A stretch of 64,000 nt of DNA from an uncultured Clostridia bacterium (GTDB lineage Bacteria > Bacillota > Clostridia > TANB77 > CAG-508), in NCBI GenBank assembly GCA_934182605.1, contig CAKPRQ010000008.1, positions 1 to 64,000 of the forward strand, given 5' to 3'. Positions within the stretch are counted from its first letter, which is position 1; the number at the start of each line of letters is the position of its first letter. The position numbers were made by a program, and so were the translations under genes. The notes beneath the pieces are model-generated. The model was not told the origin of the DNA, ran no database searches, and saw nothing but the letters and a program-made list of their open reading frames with translations. Shown piece after piece: positions 34,001 through 42,908 of this stretch.

Positions 34001-37000
34001 ATCATACCTATATGCCACATCATCTGGATTTAATTCTTGATTATATGGTATATCTGTATAGTATCCGGTATTTCTATTTAAAATATCATAATGGTCGTCA
34101 TTAATATTTTTATCATCATACTTATATTTTTGTATATCATTACCTGTTTCAGAATCTAATTTTTCTGTAGTTATAACTTGATATACATCAGATTTAGTTC
34201 CAAAATCTCCTTGTTCTCTTTGTATTAATCCTAAATTAATATGTTCTAAGCAAGGATAAGTCTTTATGTATTTAGTTGTACCGTCTTTATATAAATCTAA
34301 ATCCGCAAAATCTACTTGATATTGATTATCCACTGGTAAGTACAATGATGTTTCCATAGTTCTTGCATACATTTTAAATTCATCTTTCGTTATCTCCCTA
34401 TCATCTGTAGTAATCAATGTAGAAACAGAACCATTTGATGTTTCCCACGTTTTATATTCTAAATCTATAGTACTTCCATCTTTAGCAGTAGCTAAATTCT
34501 CTGAAATATTATAGAATTTATCATTAAAAGCATCTCTCTCTGCTACATTTTCTAATGCGTGTGAACTTGTCAAATAATTTTCGGGATTCTTTTTATATTT
34601 TTCTGTTTGTGTTTGTATATTTTGATTATTATTATTTTCTCTAATATCACTTTGTAAATACTCAGTTGTTTTATATGTCATTCCGTCATAAGCAAATTCT
34701 ACATAATAATCAAAACCAACTCTTACGTATTCAAAGATATAATATCCTTCTTCATTTGTCAAAGTTTTTGCAATATAATCTTTATCACCTTTTTTATAAA
34801 GTATTACTTCAACATTAGGTATTCCTCTCTCAATTTCATCTATAACACCATTCGCTTCAGCTTCTGTTCCACCAGGGTTATCTAGCCATACCGTGCCTGA
34901 AATATGGAATGTCAAAGGTATTACCCTATTCTCAGGATAATATGGATATGTTGGATCACTTGCTCCATTAGGTCCTTTTCCAGTGTAATATGGATATGAT
35001 GCGTAATCAGGATATATATCGCTGTTAAATGAATACGGTACATCTGGATAATTTGGACTACCCGGATATTGAGGATAGTTTGGATATCCTGGATATGTAT
35101 CATAATTTGGCAAGAATGGTAATACTGGAACACTTTCTGTTCTCTCTAAAAGATTACCTTTATTTACACTCTCTTGCATATTTTGTGTTGTATTAACACT
35201 TGTTACATAATATGGTTTTACTTCCCCAAGTTCAATATCTATATACTTATATTCTTTATAAATCTTAGAATATATAATTTGTTCCAAATTCATAGCATGT
35301 AAATTTGTTCCTAATGGTACTTGTTGGCAGAAATATTGGTGACCGAACAAGTGACCATTCCAAGCAAAATGTAATGGTGGAGTACCTGTTGGTGTTTTAT
35401 GAATTGGACAACATAGTAACGGACACCAAGATACTGGCGAAGTCGCATGTCCACCTATAACACCATGAACACATGCTAATGCTGGTAAAGGACATACTAG
35501 TGGAATATCTACACCCATCCATAATAATTGGTCATAACCGCCTTTTAACTCATAAGTTTGTCCATCTGCATCCATTTTTTCTAATTGAAATCTCATTTTT
35601 GATAATGTATTTATGCTGTAATTTTCCATGCTTGGAAATTCTAAATAGAAAACTTCATTAGGATATGGAAATTTATATTGTTTATCATAATCTGTTACAA
35701 TACTCCTTTTATCTGGATAAACAAATTGCCAATCTTTTATTTCTATAGTCTTTTCATCATCTGCATATAGTTTTGCATCTATTATTCCTGTAAAACTAAT
35801 AATTCCTGTATCTTTATCATACATTTCACTATCTGTATCCGAAATCGGTACAAAAAATTCTCTAATATAATCTATAGTAAATGGACCTACTAAAATTTTA
35901 TCTGTATCTTTAGAATATGAAACTTCTACTTTACTATAATCTGTTCTATCTACCAAGTTAGCTCCGTTTTCTTCTTCAAAAGCATTCCAATTATCTAAAG
36001 CTTTTCCTAAAGCTGTAGCCTCTGTATATAACTCTATACCTGCAACTGGATCTTCTGAATCTTTACCTTCTATCTTTTCTTTTTCACCTGGTAAGAAATC
36101 TTTTATTAAGTTTTCAAATACTTTGTAAGGATCTTTTAATATTTCACTAACATCTGATACCATATTCATTATTTGAGTAATATGATTAATATTATCCCAC
36201 TTGTTATCGAGAATTATATTTTGTGCTTTTAATAGTGCTGCAGCCTCACTCGTTTCTAATGAATGTACAAATGATTGATATGCATTATTTATTGAAGATG
36301 CTATTCTTAACAATGTAGTTACTATGTTATATGTATTTCTATCCACTATACCTTCATCTACGCTTGTATCTACCCCTCTAATATCCTTTTCAATGTGCCA
36401 ATACGCCATTTGTACTGCATCTGGATAATATGTAGTATCTTTTTGATGTGATAAAACATACGCTTCTTCTGGCTCTAAGTTTTTTATTCCTCTACTAGAA
36501 TATTCTGCTAAAGTTCTACTTATACCTGCAATTCCAGGTATACCAAAACTTCCATAATACGTATTTATAGTTGCTCCATAAGGATTTTTAGCAAAAGGAT
36601 TTGTTAATTCATTCGCACTATTAGTTGCGTCATATATTATCCTTTTACTTGAATCGTAAGTTGGTTCTTCATATATAGATATTACTCCGATTTCTAATGT
36701 TGCATCATTTAATCTATCATATTTATTTTGTCTTGGAACTATAATCTTACCTCTTTCAGAAGAAATCAAAAATGGACTATTTGCTAAGTCTTCAAAAGAA
36801 ATTTGTTTATCATATAAAGGACCTTCTTCTACTCTAATTTCTTTTAAAATATCTCCTAATATAATACCTGTTTCTTGTTGAAAACTATCCATGTCATTCT
36901 CTATATTCTTTAAATATTGATATACTTGCTCTCTAATAGCATTCCAAATATCTTCTACAATTCCATTTATTATCCAATTAGATACTGCTGAATTTATTTC

Positions 37001-38515
37001 TATAACTAATGGTTTTAATATACTATCAGTTAAAACATCCTCAATATTACTTCTGGCTAATTCTAAAATCTCTATTCCTTTATTGCCATTTATATATTCA
37101 ACCATAGCATTTTTTATATAGTTTTTAATTTCAGGAAAAATTGTATTTTTAGTATATGTCATGGTTTCTGTATCAACTTCTGTTCTGCTTTCAACATTTC
37201 CATTTTCATCATATGTATAATGCCATTTTATTCCTACATTATATAAAACTGTATAACCATAATCTGAACTAGTATATGGAGCAAATTCTCTATTAATTAA
37301 TCCTCTTAAATTAGAATTATTTTTTAAACTTTTTAAGTACGCATCTGTATATTTAACTACATTATCATACATTAAATCACTTAATGAATTTTTAAAACGT
37401 TCCTCTACTCCATAAGGTACACTATTCTTAATTAGATTTCCCACACCATTATTTATATAATCAGATGACATTGTAAAAATAATTTCATCTAACAAACCTT
37501 CTGCCACATTTGCAACATAAGGAGCAACTTGATACTCAATATTACTTGATACTATTTTAGTTATTTGACCTGTTATATATTCAATTGCTTTATCAGAAAA
37601 ACCATTTTTCTCTACCTCTTCAAAAGAACCATTCTCTTTAATATAATAATATATACCTGTTTTAATATCGTTAAAGATTGATTCTCCTGAGCAACTACTT
37701 AAATATGTATTTACACTTTCTTTTAATACATCTTTTATTTCATTTGTTATATCTATATTTAATTTAGAACGCAAATCAGAAATAACTTTATCAGCTGTTA
37801 TATAATCTTTTAATCTATCAACTTTTGTTAAATTTCCTCCATTACTATTAACCGCTTCTAATTTTTCATCACTTGTAAACAAATAATCTGTAATAAAATC
37901 TGCTAAATATATAAACTCTGTAGTATCATTCTTTACAGTTGAAGAAATTTGCTCACCTATAGTAGTATAACTATTAACATATTTAACCACATTATTTACC
38001 ATATTATTAACTTCACTATCACTAATTAATTTAGCACCAGGTTTTAAATATCTACGTCCTGTTTCTTCATCTTCATAATAACAAGAATCATTATGAGATT
38101 TTACCATATTTCTTATCTCATTCCCAATCTCTTGTCTTACTTTTTCATTAAGCAAATTATTAGTAACCTCATAAGTTTTCTCTACTATAACTTCTTCAAA
38201 TTTAGTCTGAATATCATATAAATTACTTTGTAATGCAGATTTCACATTATCCTTTATATCTTTTTCTAAACTCTCTTTATCTAAATTATTAAAAAATTTC
38301 TCTATAGCCTCATTAACAGCCGTCTCTACTTCCTTATCCAAATTGATATTATTTATATAATTTTGTAATACGCTATTAATAGTATTTTCTATTTTATCTT
38401 CTAACTCACTTTGTTCTGTAGCAAATACAGAATTAGGAAATATAACAATAGAACATAAAATAAAAAAAAGAATAATTATTTTTTTAATTTGATTATGTTT
38501 TGTATTTTTAATCAT
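31082..38515 (-). CDS. Very large cell-surface protein with B-like repeats and VWA domain
   Basis: 2477 residues. A signal peptide covers residues 1-33 (KKIIILFFILCSIVIFPNSV-FA). Residues about 34-570 are long amphipathic helices with repeated short acidic segments. A Tyr/Pro-rich stretch near 1130-1200 repeats YPGYPNYP and YPYY motifs. SdrD-B/Cna-B-like domains occur near 1210 (SGTVWLDNPGGTEAEANGVI, GYYIFEYVRVGFDYYVEF) and near 1700 (IQGYVWEDIVTDLLKDNNQL). A von Willebrand A domain begins near 1843 (LEVMIMLDTSENMKTDNKGN), with a variant MIDAS DTSEN instead of DxSxS. The C-terminus has a membrane helix (YVLYIIIALGATLIVVAGVL) and KRKVL, but no LPXTG. It is probably a membrane-tethered adhesin or stalk. 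Monocistronic with its own promoter. Confidence 0.8.
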   Translation of the reverse strand: MIKNTKHNQIKKIIILFFILCSIVIFPNSVFATEQSELEDKIENTINSVLQNYINNINLDKEVETAVNEAIEKFFNNLDKESLEKDIKDNVKSALQSNLYDIQTKFEEVIVEKTYEVTNNLLNEKVRQEIGNEIRNMVKSHNDSCYYEDEETGRRYLKPGAKLISDSEVNNMVNNVVKYVNSYTTIGEQISSTVKNDTTEFIYLADFITDYLFTSDEKLEAVNSNGGNLTKVDRLKDYITADKVISDLRSKLNIDITNEIKDVLKESVNTYLSSCSGESIFNDIKTGIYYYIKENGSFEEVEKNGFSDKAIEYITGQITKIVSSNIEYQVAPYVANVAEGLLDEIIFTMSSDYINNGVGNLIKNSVPYGVEERFKNSLSDLMYDNVVKYTDAYLKSLKNNSNLRGLINREFAPYTSSDYGYTVLYNVGIKWHYTYDENGNVESRTEVDTETMTYTKNTIFPEIKNYIKNAMVEYINGNKGIEILELARSNIEDVLTDSILKPLVIEINSAVSNWIINGIVEDIWNAIREQVYQYLKNIENDMDSFQQETGIILGDILKEIRVEEGPLYDKQISFEDLANSPFLISSERGKIIVPRQNKYDRLNDATLEIGVISIYEEPTYDSSKRIIYDATNSANELTNPFAKNPYGATINTYYGSFGIPGIAGISRTLAEYSSRGIKNLEPEEAYVLSHQKDTTYYPDAVQMAYWHIEKDIRGVDTSVDEGIVDRNTYNIVTTLLRIASSINNAYQSFVHSLETSEAAALLKAQNIILDNKWDNINHITQIMNMVSDVSEILKDPYKVFENLIKDFLPGEKEKIEGKDSEDPVAGIELYTEATALGKALDNWNAFEEENGANLVDRTDYSKVEVSYSKDTDKILVGPFTIDYIREFFVPISDTDSEMYDKDTGIISFTGIIDAKLYADDEKTIEIKDWQFVYPDKRSIVTDYDKQYKFPYPNEVFYLEFPSMENYSINTLSKMRFQLEKMDADGQTYELKGGYDQLLWMGVDIPLVCPLPALACVHGVIGGHATSPVSWCPLLCCPIHKTPTGTPPLHFAWNGHLFGHQYFCQQVPLGTNLHAMNLEQIIYSKIYKEYKYIDIELGEVKPYYVTSVNTTQNMQESVNKGNLLERTESVPVLPFLPNYDTYPGYPNYPQYPGSPNYPDVPYSFNSDIYPDYASYPYYTGKGPNGASDPTYPYYPENRVIPLTFHISGTVWLDNPGGTEAEANGVIDEIERGIPNVEVILYKKGDKDYIAKTLTNEEGYYIFEYVRVGFDYYVEFAYDGMTYKTTEYLQSDIRENNNNQNIQTQTEKYKKNPENYLTSSHALENVAERDAFNDKFYNISENLATAKDGSTIDLEYKTWETSNGSVSTLITTDDREITKDEFKMYARTMETSLYLPVDNQYQVDFADLDLYKDGTTKYIKTYPCLEHINLGLIQREQGDFGTKSDVYQVITTEKLDSETGNDIQKYKYDDKNINDDHYDILNRNTGYYTDIPYNQELNPDDVAYRYDSEEIYGDNAELVSTILTEKSEQNVYIEYKLLIKNRGTLESGRLLEIENSFDADLEYSSKYDFTDLASWIEVPMNEEGKVTKEEILWEYRAGTENGYSTIYTDDLKDKSLAPGETIEIHLILKVKKDESRTLKMDLAPNEFKENITEVTIYAYDEGLIDKTSNPGSARLGNPRTYADGTDTAPLLKLIYEQDYSLENSNTIQGYVWEDIVTDLLKDNNQLISNGIIDDGEVKINDVKVELIEVLRDPKTGAEIEVLRKTPSGTDYYRTGEDIVVDGQTIDIQDGEYKFFKLENGTFRVKFTYGDEYQLVKDLTFNAQDYKTLSLDTIYQQYNNPSLEVMIMLDTSENMKTDNKGNLMRTAITPLVDSLYKNVQKVKIGGYMFSEPAGTVERKVGLVEKPNAGSVIDLFKDEAINAGRTLSESIEDALNQFSRNADGKVILILTDGYMKETEKDKEALLKAKERGVQVITIACSMDEWDDKTFGTEEAPTAGILYNIKHGNCEQYVSKVALEDILLKFEKVLPNLTDAKDVEYSYKYYVDGKEYEDIYSRKHNIDYSSVITNENAEVLHIENILSLQRELEAENSKEEKDTDKINNLQTEISNRILELAKNTKVTAITPNRNITFLHNNSKTQNTNMGLIERPKVEFKVDEEVSNIRITLANGEVIIDTSKGLNQNVQEIVNDRFNIFMDEEIMQGATIEIQYKITVTNNGEVDTLADYFTYDMFNPEETYYATTTVANKIGTIYDYYTNTVFRAEDNNNINVEVNYVDLKGLRFDGITIRNWQELFDEKRKERVTPEIRKITTRLNENDMPVLLNETVVWQSKNSIKLNKNVENYIDNDEIKIIETKSLKDTPIYPNISKEAISNTGVSSISFYVNYSKQLSANDDTDTLLYKNSTEIVERLNAVGRRDYIAVTGNYKPHDENSQEYDSVYSEDVVILPPFGQDMNYVLYIIIALGATLIVVAGVLFIKRKVL

Positions 38516-38553
38516 AAATCTCCTATTCCTCCTTATAATACTATTATAATAAT

Positions 38554-38582
38554 ATTATATTTTCATTTTTTACGGCTGTCAA
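38554..38582 (-). promoter_or_regulatory. Promoter of the large surface protein
   Basis: The minus strand has TTGACA (38577-38582), a 17-base spacer and TATAAT (38554-38559), about 40 bases before the start codon region with AAGGAGG. A nearby TGTCAAAAGTGTTGAAAAAG segment upstream is partly symmetric. Confidence 0.75.
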
Positions 38583-38790
38583 TGTCAAAAAATGGTACTT
38601 TTTCAACACTTTTGACAGATTTAATTACGGAAAAAATAAACATAAAAGATATAAATTAAATATTAAATTTATGTTACAAATTTATATAACATCTACAAAA
38701 CTACGGAAATAGAGCTTTTTGAGATTCTTTTTTATTCTTTAGTAAAAAATTCCCCAAAGTCCTTGGGAAATATGGAAAAGCAAAGAAAAA

Positions 38791-38806
38791 ACCTCTAAAA
38801 AGAGGT
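38791..38806 (-). terminator. Terminator of the HEPN/MNT pair
   Basis: ACCTCT-TTTT-AGAGGT followed by a T run on the minus strand, right after the MNT gene. A second hairpin TTCCCCAAAG/TTGGGAA lies at 38749-38769. Confidence 0.8.
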
Positions 38807-38811
38807 CCAAA

Positions 38812-39126
38812 TTATCTTGAATATATTATTTGTCCATATGATAAAACATCATCTAAAAAACCACTGTTATCTTTTTCGTCAATTAACAAAACAGGTTCTA
38901 TATCTGTTGATATATTTCTTCTTAATCTAAAAAGTTTCGCCATGTCTTCAATAATATTTTTAGAAATACTTTTTCTAGGTACAACTACAGCTACATCAAT
39001 ATCACTATCTTTTCCATAATTTCCCCTAGCATAAGAACCATATAAAATTATTTTATTTACTACCATATTTTGGGTTACTACCTTTGCATATGCCTCGACT
39101 AATTTTATAACTTGTTCTTTATCCAT
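38812..39126 (-). CDS. MNT-type nucleotidyltransferase antitoxin
   Basis: 104 residues. The minimal nucleotidyltransferase motif ILYGSYARGNYGKDSDIDVAV (GSxxRG...SDxDxxV, residues about 29-49) is intact, and a later acidic segment IEPVLLIDEKDN supplies the third catalytic carboxylate region. The gene overlaps the 3' end of the HEPN gene by 22 bases, the usual arrangement of HEPN/MNT toxin-antitoxin pairs, in which the MNT protein can AMPylate the HEPN RNase and silence it. Cytosolic. Confidence 0.88.
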   Translation of the reverse strand: MDKEQVIKLVEAYAKVVTQNMVVNKIILYGSYARGNYGKDSDIDVAVVVPRKSISKNIIEDMAKLFRLRRNISTDIEPVLLIDEKDNSGFLDDVLSYGQIIYSR

Positions 39127-39497
39127 AACACAAAATCCTCCGTTTCATTTACTATACTTTTACAATTTTCTTCGTTTAAAGCTTCTAATATATCTTGTTT
39201 TTGAGTAGGATATCTAGCCTCTATATTTAATGGTAATAAAATATCTAAAAAGTTCTTTTGCTTTTCTGTCATATCATTATATACATCACTTTCTTGGGCT
39301 AGTTTCACAAGTTTATGTGTATAGGGCGGTTGTTGTTTTTTCACATTTACATAATACGCTTTTAATATTTTTTCAATTACTTGATTACACATGAAACCAA
39401 CATATAAAAATCTTCTACTTTTTAACATTGCCTTTGCTGTTTCTAAATCATATTCTACTAATTCTAACCAATAATTTACTTTATCAAAATCACTAAT
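39105..39497 (-). CDS. HEPN-domain toxin partner, probable ATT start
   Basis: The first in-frame ATG is at 39428 (MLKSRRFLYVGFMCNQVIEK), but conserved HEPN sequence continues upstream in frame: DFDKVNYWLELVEYDLETAK. No ATG, GTG or TTG precedes it before the stop at 39510-39512. A strong GGAGGAG site stands 8 bases before an ATT codon (39495-39497), the best start, giving about 130 residues. Core motifs are NYWLELVEYDLETAKAML, FMCNQVIEKILKAYYV, THKLVKLAQ and NIEARYP. HEPN proteins of this type are RNases or their inactive relatives; the clear RxxxxH motif is not evident. Co-transcribed with MNT. Confidence 0.75.
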   Translation of the reverse strand: MSDFDKVNYWLELVEYDLETAKAMLKSRRFLYVGFMCNQVIEKILKAYYVNVKKQQPPYTHKLVKLAQESDVYNDMTEKQKNFLDILLPLNIEARYPTQKQDILEALNEENCKSIVNETEDFVLWIKNKL

Positions 39498-39616
39498 TTT
39501 AATCTCCTCCTATAATTAATTATCTACATAAATTTTACTATAATTTTTGAAAAAAGTCTAGTTATAATTAAGTAATCATTTTTTACCGTCACTTTACTGT
39601 AATAATTCTATTAAAA

Positions 39617-40295
39617 TTACATATTTAAAACATACCTTATAATAAACCAATAATGGCAAAAACTTCCTAACATTACAAATACATGAAAGATTTCATGAAA
39701 GCCTACATACTTAGTCGTTATTTTAGGCCATTTTAATCCATAAATAACTCCTCCTATTGTATAAAAAATTCCTCCTGCTAGAAGCCATAATAATGCTTCT
39801 CCACCATTTATTGTAGTTGAGTTTAAAAACACCTCAAGCATTGGTACTACAGCAATTATTACAACCCATCCCATTGCTATATAAATAGAAGTTGTAAGCC
39901 ATCTTGGTGCTTTTAACCAAACAGCAGTAAGAATTATTCCGAAGGACAGCTAATCCCCATATAACGCCAAATATACTCCATCCCCAACCGCCTAATGTTC
40001 TTAATGGCCCTAGTACGATTGGTGTATACGTAGCTGCAATTAAAACATATATCATTATATGGTCAAATTTTCTCATCACATTTGTAGCTTTTTCTTTTAA
40101 ATTTAATAAATGATATAATGCGCTAAATATATATAATAGCAATAATCCTACACCAAAAATAGTAAAACTTACTACATCCCAAGCACCTTCTCCAAATCTT
40201 GCTGCCCAAATAATTAAAAATACTAAACCTACTATTGATACTATAGCTCCCAATGCGTGCGTTCCCCCACTTACGGGATCTTTAACTTTAGCCAT
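39617..40295 (-). pseudogene. Hemolysin III/YqfA-family membrane protein, frameshifted
   Basis: Two frames join at about 39942. The first (40295 onward) reads MAKVKDPVSGGTHALGAIVS, LYIFSALYHLLNLKEKATNV, MRKFDHIMIYVLIAATYTPI, with the conserved H and D/H residues of the family. The second continues VWLKAPRWLTTSIYIAMGWV to VGFHEIFHVFVMLGSFCHYW. Removing one C from CTTCGGAATA gives an uninterrupted seven-helix protein of about 225 residues. This is COG1272, related to adiponectin-receptor-type hydrolases; function in bacteria is uncertain. The break is either recent or an artefact. Confidence 0.85.
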
Positions 40296-40315
40296 ACTGT
40301 CATTCCTTTCCTTTA

Positions 40316-42019
40316 CTAATTATTCTCTTCTTCTTCTATTTTCTTAATCTCCTCAAATCTTTTTATTTTTGCTGTTGTTGTTTTTATCATTGGTTCTTTT
40401 GTTATTATGATATTTTTTATATGTTTATATACAGTTAAATCTTTATTTATCTCTTTTATATCTGTCCAAATCATTTCTTTTAATTCTTCTTCTGTTATAT
40501 TAGGATATTTTTCCTTTATGTATTCTTCATTATACACAATTTTAGCAGATATTAATACATCATCACCTTTTGGTTTTCCATATACCATACTTTCATCTAC
40601 ATATTTTAAATGATTTATTACATTTTCTAATTCTTCTGGGAACACATTTTTTCCATTTTTTAAAACTATAACATTTTTCTTACGACCAGTTATAAAAAGG
40701 AATCCATCTTTATCTATATAACCTAAATCGCCTGTATATAACCATCCATCTTTTAGAACTTCATTTGTAGCTTCTTCATTTTCATAATAACCAAGCATAA
40801 TATTAGGGCCTTTTGCTTTTACTTCACCTATACCATTTTCATCAGGATTATCTATTTCTATTTCAACACTAGGTAAGGCTTTTCCTACAGAACCTGTTCT
40901 TTGATAAATATGACTTTCTGCTGATAGTACAGGAGATGATTCTGTTAATCCATAACCTTGTACCATTAAAATACCTAAATCGTTAAACCCTTTTTGTACT
41001 TTAGGATCTAAAGCTGAGGCTCCATTTACAACAAACCTCATATTTCCACCTAAATTATCTAAAATTTCTTTAAATAATTTCTTTCTTATATCTATTTTAA
41101 ATTTTAATAAAAAATTACTAATTTTTAATCCTTTTTCAAAAGTTTTAGTCTTTCCCATTTTTTCTATAGCTATCATAATCTTTTTATACATTGATTCCAC
41201 TAACAATGGAACACCTACAAATATAGAAACTTTATATTCTTTCAAATTTTCTTGTATATGTCTTAAACCATCACAAAAAACCGTCATTGTTCCCATACTT
41301 GAAAAATATAATTGTCCTGTAGAACCAAATGTATGGTGGTAAGGTAAAAATGCAATATTTACATCATCTTCATAAATCTTTTCTGATATACATAAGTCGT
41401 ATATGTTAGAGACTATATTTTTATGATTTAACATTACAGCTTTAGATTTAGAAGTAGTTCCAGATGTAAATATAAGTAAGGCCATTTTTTCATTATCTAT
41501 TTCTGCATTTATAAAATCTTTATTTCCAGCTTTTAATAATTTTTTTCCATCATCTATTAAATCATATATATATTTATATCCATCTATTTTATCCATACAA
41601 ATAAATTCTTTTACATCTGTTTCCTCAACCACTTTTTTTATAATATCCTCATAAGATTTTTCAAAGACAATAGCATCTGTCTTACTTCTTCGTAATAAAG
41701 AAATGATTTCTTGTTCTGGTAATCCCTTATCTAATGGCACAATTATACCTGTACCATTTACTGCAGCTAAGTAAACTAGCATCCATTCATATCTATTTTT
41801 ACCAATAACTGCTATTCTTTTATTTTTTAATCCCATGCTTATAAATGATGTGCCTAAAGCATTTATATCATTTCCATATTTTTCGTAAGTAATTTCCTCA
41901 TATGTTACTTTCTTACCATTCTTGTGTTTTATTTTGTACGCAATATTATTTTTATATTTGCTAACAGTTCCCTCAGTCAATTCTTTTATATTATTATACT
42001 TTACAATATCTTTTTCCAT
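40316..42019 (-). CDS. AMP-forming acyl-CoA synthetase / long-chain fatty acid CoA ligase
   Basis: 567 residues. ANL-superfamily motifs are complete: ALLIFTSGTTSKSKAVMLNH (A3, phosphate-binding loop, about residues 180-200), FLPYHHTFGSTGQLYFSS, QGYGLTESSPVLSAES (A5, about 353), WLYTGDLGYIDKDGFLFITG (A7) and RKKNVIVLKNGKNVFPEELE (A8-A9), and a C-terminal lysine in TTAKIKRFEEIK (A10). It activates a fatty acid or similar carboxylate as acyl-AMP, then thioesterifies it to CoA. Cytosolic or membrane-associated. It starts just 20 bases downstream, in transcription order, of nothing similar; the hemolysin III gene follows it closely (20 bases) and may be co-transcribed. Confidence 0.92.
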   Translation of the reverse strand: MEKDIVKYNNIKELTEGTVSKYKNNIAYKIKHKNGKKVTYEEITYEKYGNDINALGTSFISMGLKNKRIAVIGKNRYEWMLVYLAAVNGTGIIVPLDKGLPEQEIISLLRRSKTDAIVFEKSYEDIIKKVVEETDVKEFICMDKIDGYKYIYDLIDDGKKLLKAGNKDFINAEIDNEKMALLIFTSGTTSKSKAVMLNHKNIVSNIYDLCISEKIYEDDVNIAFLPYHHTFGSTGQLYFSSMGTMTVFCDGLRHIQENLKEYKVSIFVGVPLLVESMYKKIMIAIEKMGKTKTFEKGLKISNFLLKFKIDIRKKLFKEILDNLGGNMRFVVNGASALDPKVQKGFNDLGILMVQGYGLTESSPVLSAESHIYQRTGSVGKALPSVEIEIDNPDENGIGEVKAKGPNIMLGYYENEEATNEVLKDGWLYTGDLGYIDKDGFLFITGRKKNVIVLKNGKNVFPEELENVINHLKYVDESMVYGKPKGDDVLISAKIVYNEEYIKEKYPNITEEELKEMIWTDIKEINKDLTVYKHIKNIIITKEPMIKTTTAKIKRFEEIKKIEEEENN

Positions 42020-42147
42020 TTTTATATAAAATCCTTTCTTTTATAAAGTCTAAAATTTTAAAGTCCGTCTCATCTAGTATCGGATACTAGGTTACCACAA
42101 AAATGCATAAATGTCAAGTGAATTTTTAGTGAAATGTAATGTAGTCG

Positions 42148-42294
42148 TTACAATTCAGTAATTATTTTATAAAATCTTGATATATAGCTATTTTTAGTCA
42201 AAACATAGCTATGGTGACACAATCTGGGTCTTGACTTGCAAATAGCTATATATCAAGATTTTGTATAAATTAAAGCTCTTTTACTGAATTGTAA
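42148..42294. repeat. 147-bp palindromic element, copy A
   Basis: Terminal inverted repeats TTACAATTCAGTAA / TTACTGAATTGTAA. Inner arms of 23 bp begin AAAATCTTGATATATAGCTA and pair perfectly. The centre has GGTGACACAATCTGGGTCTT. Same length and plan as copy B (46580-46726). It resembles a MITE or a transcribed hairpin. Confidence 0.8.
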
Positions 42295-42385
42295 CATGTA
42301 GTATGAAAGATTAGGACCGGAGTTATTGCATTTGACTTTTCACCACTTTAATATTATAATATTATTCTGTAGAAAGGGATTTTAT

Positions 42386-42898
42386 ATGGAAAAAAGCACA
42401 GAAAAAAAATATATAACAAAAGATATATCTGAATTTCACATACCTAGATGGACAGAAATTCCAGATATAGACTTATATCTAGACCAAACAGTAACTATAT
42501 TAGAAAAATATTTAGAAAGTTATGTAGATAATAAAAGTGAAAAATTAATAACAAAAACAATGATAAATAACTACGTTAAGCAACAATTATTAGAACCACC
42601 TGTAAATAAAAAATATAATAGAAAACATATTGCTACTCTTTTTGTTATTTGTATTTTAAAACAAGTTTATAGTATTACAGATATATCTGAACTTATAAAA
42701 CTTGCTTTAAAAAAACATTCTCTTGAAACTTCTTATAATAAATTTTGTGATGAACTAGAAAAATGTATAGCAACTGTTTTTAAAGGAGAAGATTATATTG
42801 AAGACAAGTTTATAAATAAAGAATTGTATCTTCTTAAAAATGTTGTGCTTTCTTTTGCAAATAAATTATATGTGAGAAAGACCTTTTTGAATAAATAA
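42386..42898 (+). CDS. DUF1836 domain protein (MerR-like regulator family)
   Basis: I start at ATG 42386 (MEKSTEKKYITKDISEFHIP) after AGAAAGGG; an upstream in-frame ATG at 42326 lacks a site. 170 residues. Family signature: FHIPRWTEIPDIDLYLDQTV, then TKTMINNYVKQQLLEPPVNK, KYNRKHIATLFVICILKQVY. These are typical of DUF1836, thought to be DNA-binding through a MerR-like helix-turn-helix; targets unknown. It is the only plus-strand gene in this stretch and lies about 90 bases from a palindromic element. Confidence 0.85.
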   Translation: MEKSTEKKYITKDISEFHIPRWTEIPDIDLYLDQTVTILEKYLESYVDNKSEKLITKTMINNYVKQQLLEPPVNKKYNRKHIATLFVICILKQVYSITDISELIKLALKKHSLETSYNKFCDELEKCIATVFKGEDYIEDKFINKELYLLKNVVLSFANKLYVRKTFLNK

Positions 42899-42908
42899 TT
42901 AAATATAT

